Source: Erigeron canadensis
Lineage: Eukaryota > Streptophyta > Magnoliopsida > Asterales > Asteraceae
Length of the DNA: 64,000 nucleotides
NCBI RefSeq assembly: GCF_010389155.1
Contig: NC_057767.1
Span: 28,367,295-28,431,294, forward strand
Direction: 5' to 3'
Below the pieces are notes generated by a model that had not been told where the DNA came from, did no database searches, and worked only from the letters and a program-made list of their open reading frames with translations. Below, in pieces: positions 63,365 to 64,000 of the stretch (position 1 is the first letter of the stretch; each line of letters opens with the position of its first letter). A program made the translations under genes and the position numbers.

Positions 63365-64000
63365 TTCTAATTGGAGTTTTGTTTGTATAATCTTTCATTT
63401 ATCAATCGGTATATCTCTACATTTTTAAATCTTTAATTTTAAAATTTATCATAAATTGCCACACAAAAATTCTTACGTGTTGGGAACAGAAACGGTACCA
63501 TACAAAAATTTTAAAAAAATAAATATAAAATACATCAAAATGATAAAAACCAATAGAATAATTATAAAAATCCATGAAAATTATAAAAATATATAATAAA
63601 ATCTAAATTTTAAGAGACATCGGCATATATGCCCCATGTGATACGTCCATGGTTAGCAGTTAGGAGGATCATATGATAAACAATTAAGCCCTTGCTATCT
63701 ACTAAGTTAAACTTCACACTACTAATTAAACACTAAACGTAGAACAAATGTAAACATTAAATCATTAATGTCAATAAGGATAGAAAAGTAACTCTCAAAT
63801 AGCGTCTTTTACGGATTTTGGGTTTCAATACTGTATTTGACGGTGTATGAAAGAGATTGTGATGTGGACAGTCTTACCCTATTAAAAGTAGAGATGCAGG
63901 TTCTAACAAAGGTTGAAAAAAAACCTTTAGCCTTGCTAATATGGATTAAACCTTTAACCCCCATCTTTTGATGCAAGTGTTCCAACTACTGATTCAACAC
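63365..64000. other. AT-rich intergenic DNA at the window edge
   Basis: I see nothing recognisable in this stretch. Confidence 0.5.

Overview
This is about 64 kb of AT-rich plant nuclear DNA. Genes have introns with GT-AG borders, the protein families are plant-specific (PAR1, ECA1/prolamin-like, BSK), and transposons fill the gaps. The families point to a eudicot. The style of the repeats makes me think of Asteraceae, but that is inference and no sequence here proves it. I see no tRNA or rRNA gene, CRISPR array, organellar insertion or prokaryotic feature.

Four host genes look intact. A secreted cysteine-rich ECA1/prolamin-like protein lies at the left edge (42-563, minus). A three-exon PAR1-family gene follows (3450-4323, plus). 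A five-exon TIM10 gene encodes a small mitochondrial intermembrane-space chaperone (27947-29968, plus). A ten-exon BSK-type receptor-like cytoplasmic kinase with a C-terminal TPR region lies near the right end (54238-58609, minus). These genes do not form a pathway; they are ordinary neighbours in a repeat-rich chromosome arm.

The rest is mostly nested mobile DNA. From left to right it holds a hAT MITE (7575-8003); a CACTA end with a decayed PF03004-type gene (8018-10330) and an inverted relative at 24480-25132; a non-autonomous LTR retroelement with a tRNA-Asp primer site (about 10520-15500); a Harbinger-type Myb/SANT gene broken by a frameshift (15953-17235); a family of related Helitron-like elements (18491-19280, 23501-24339, 32021-33119) plus several shorter ones; a long-TIR element with a GGT-rich core (25795-27012); and a Mutator-like element with 10-bp target duplications and two Helitrons inside (30985-33971).

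The most notable element is an 8-kb Mutator-like element at 37577-45562. It has terminal inverted repeats, a matching 8-bp target duplication and two convergent genes: a MURA-type transposase ending in half of an OTU-like domain, and a PF03004-like gene. The layout resembles maize MuDR, but the second gene is of a different family. Both genes carry disabling changes. Immediately to its right lies a relic of a duplicated TIM10 3' region. Farther right are a 2.9-kb solo LTR with a perfect 5-bp target duplication (48370-51264), a Stowaway MITE, and Mutator and Harbinger MITEs.

Exon borders were drawn by eye from splice consensus and family knowledge. Element ends are firm where a target duplication is quoted and approximate elsewhere.
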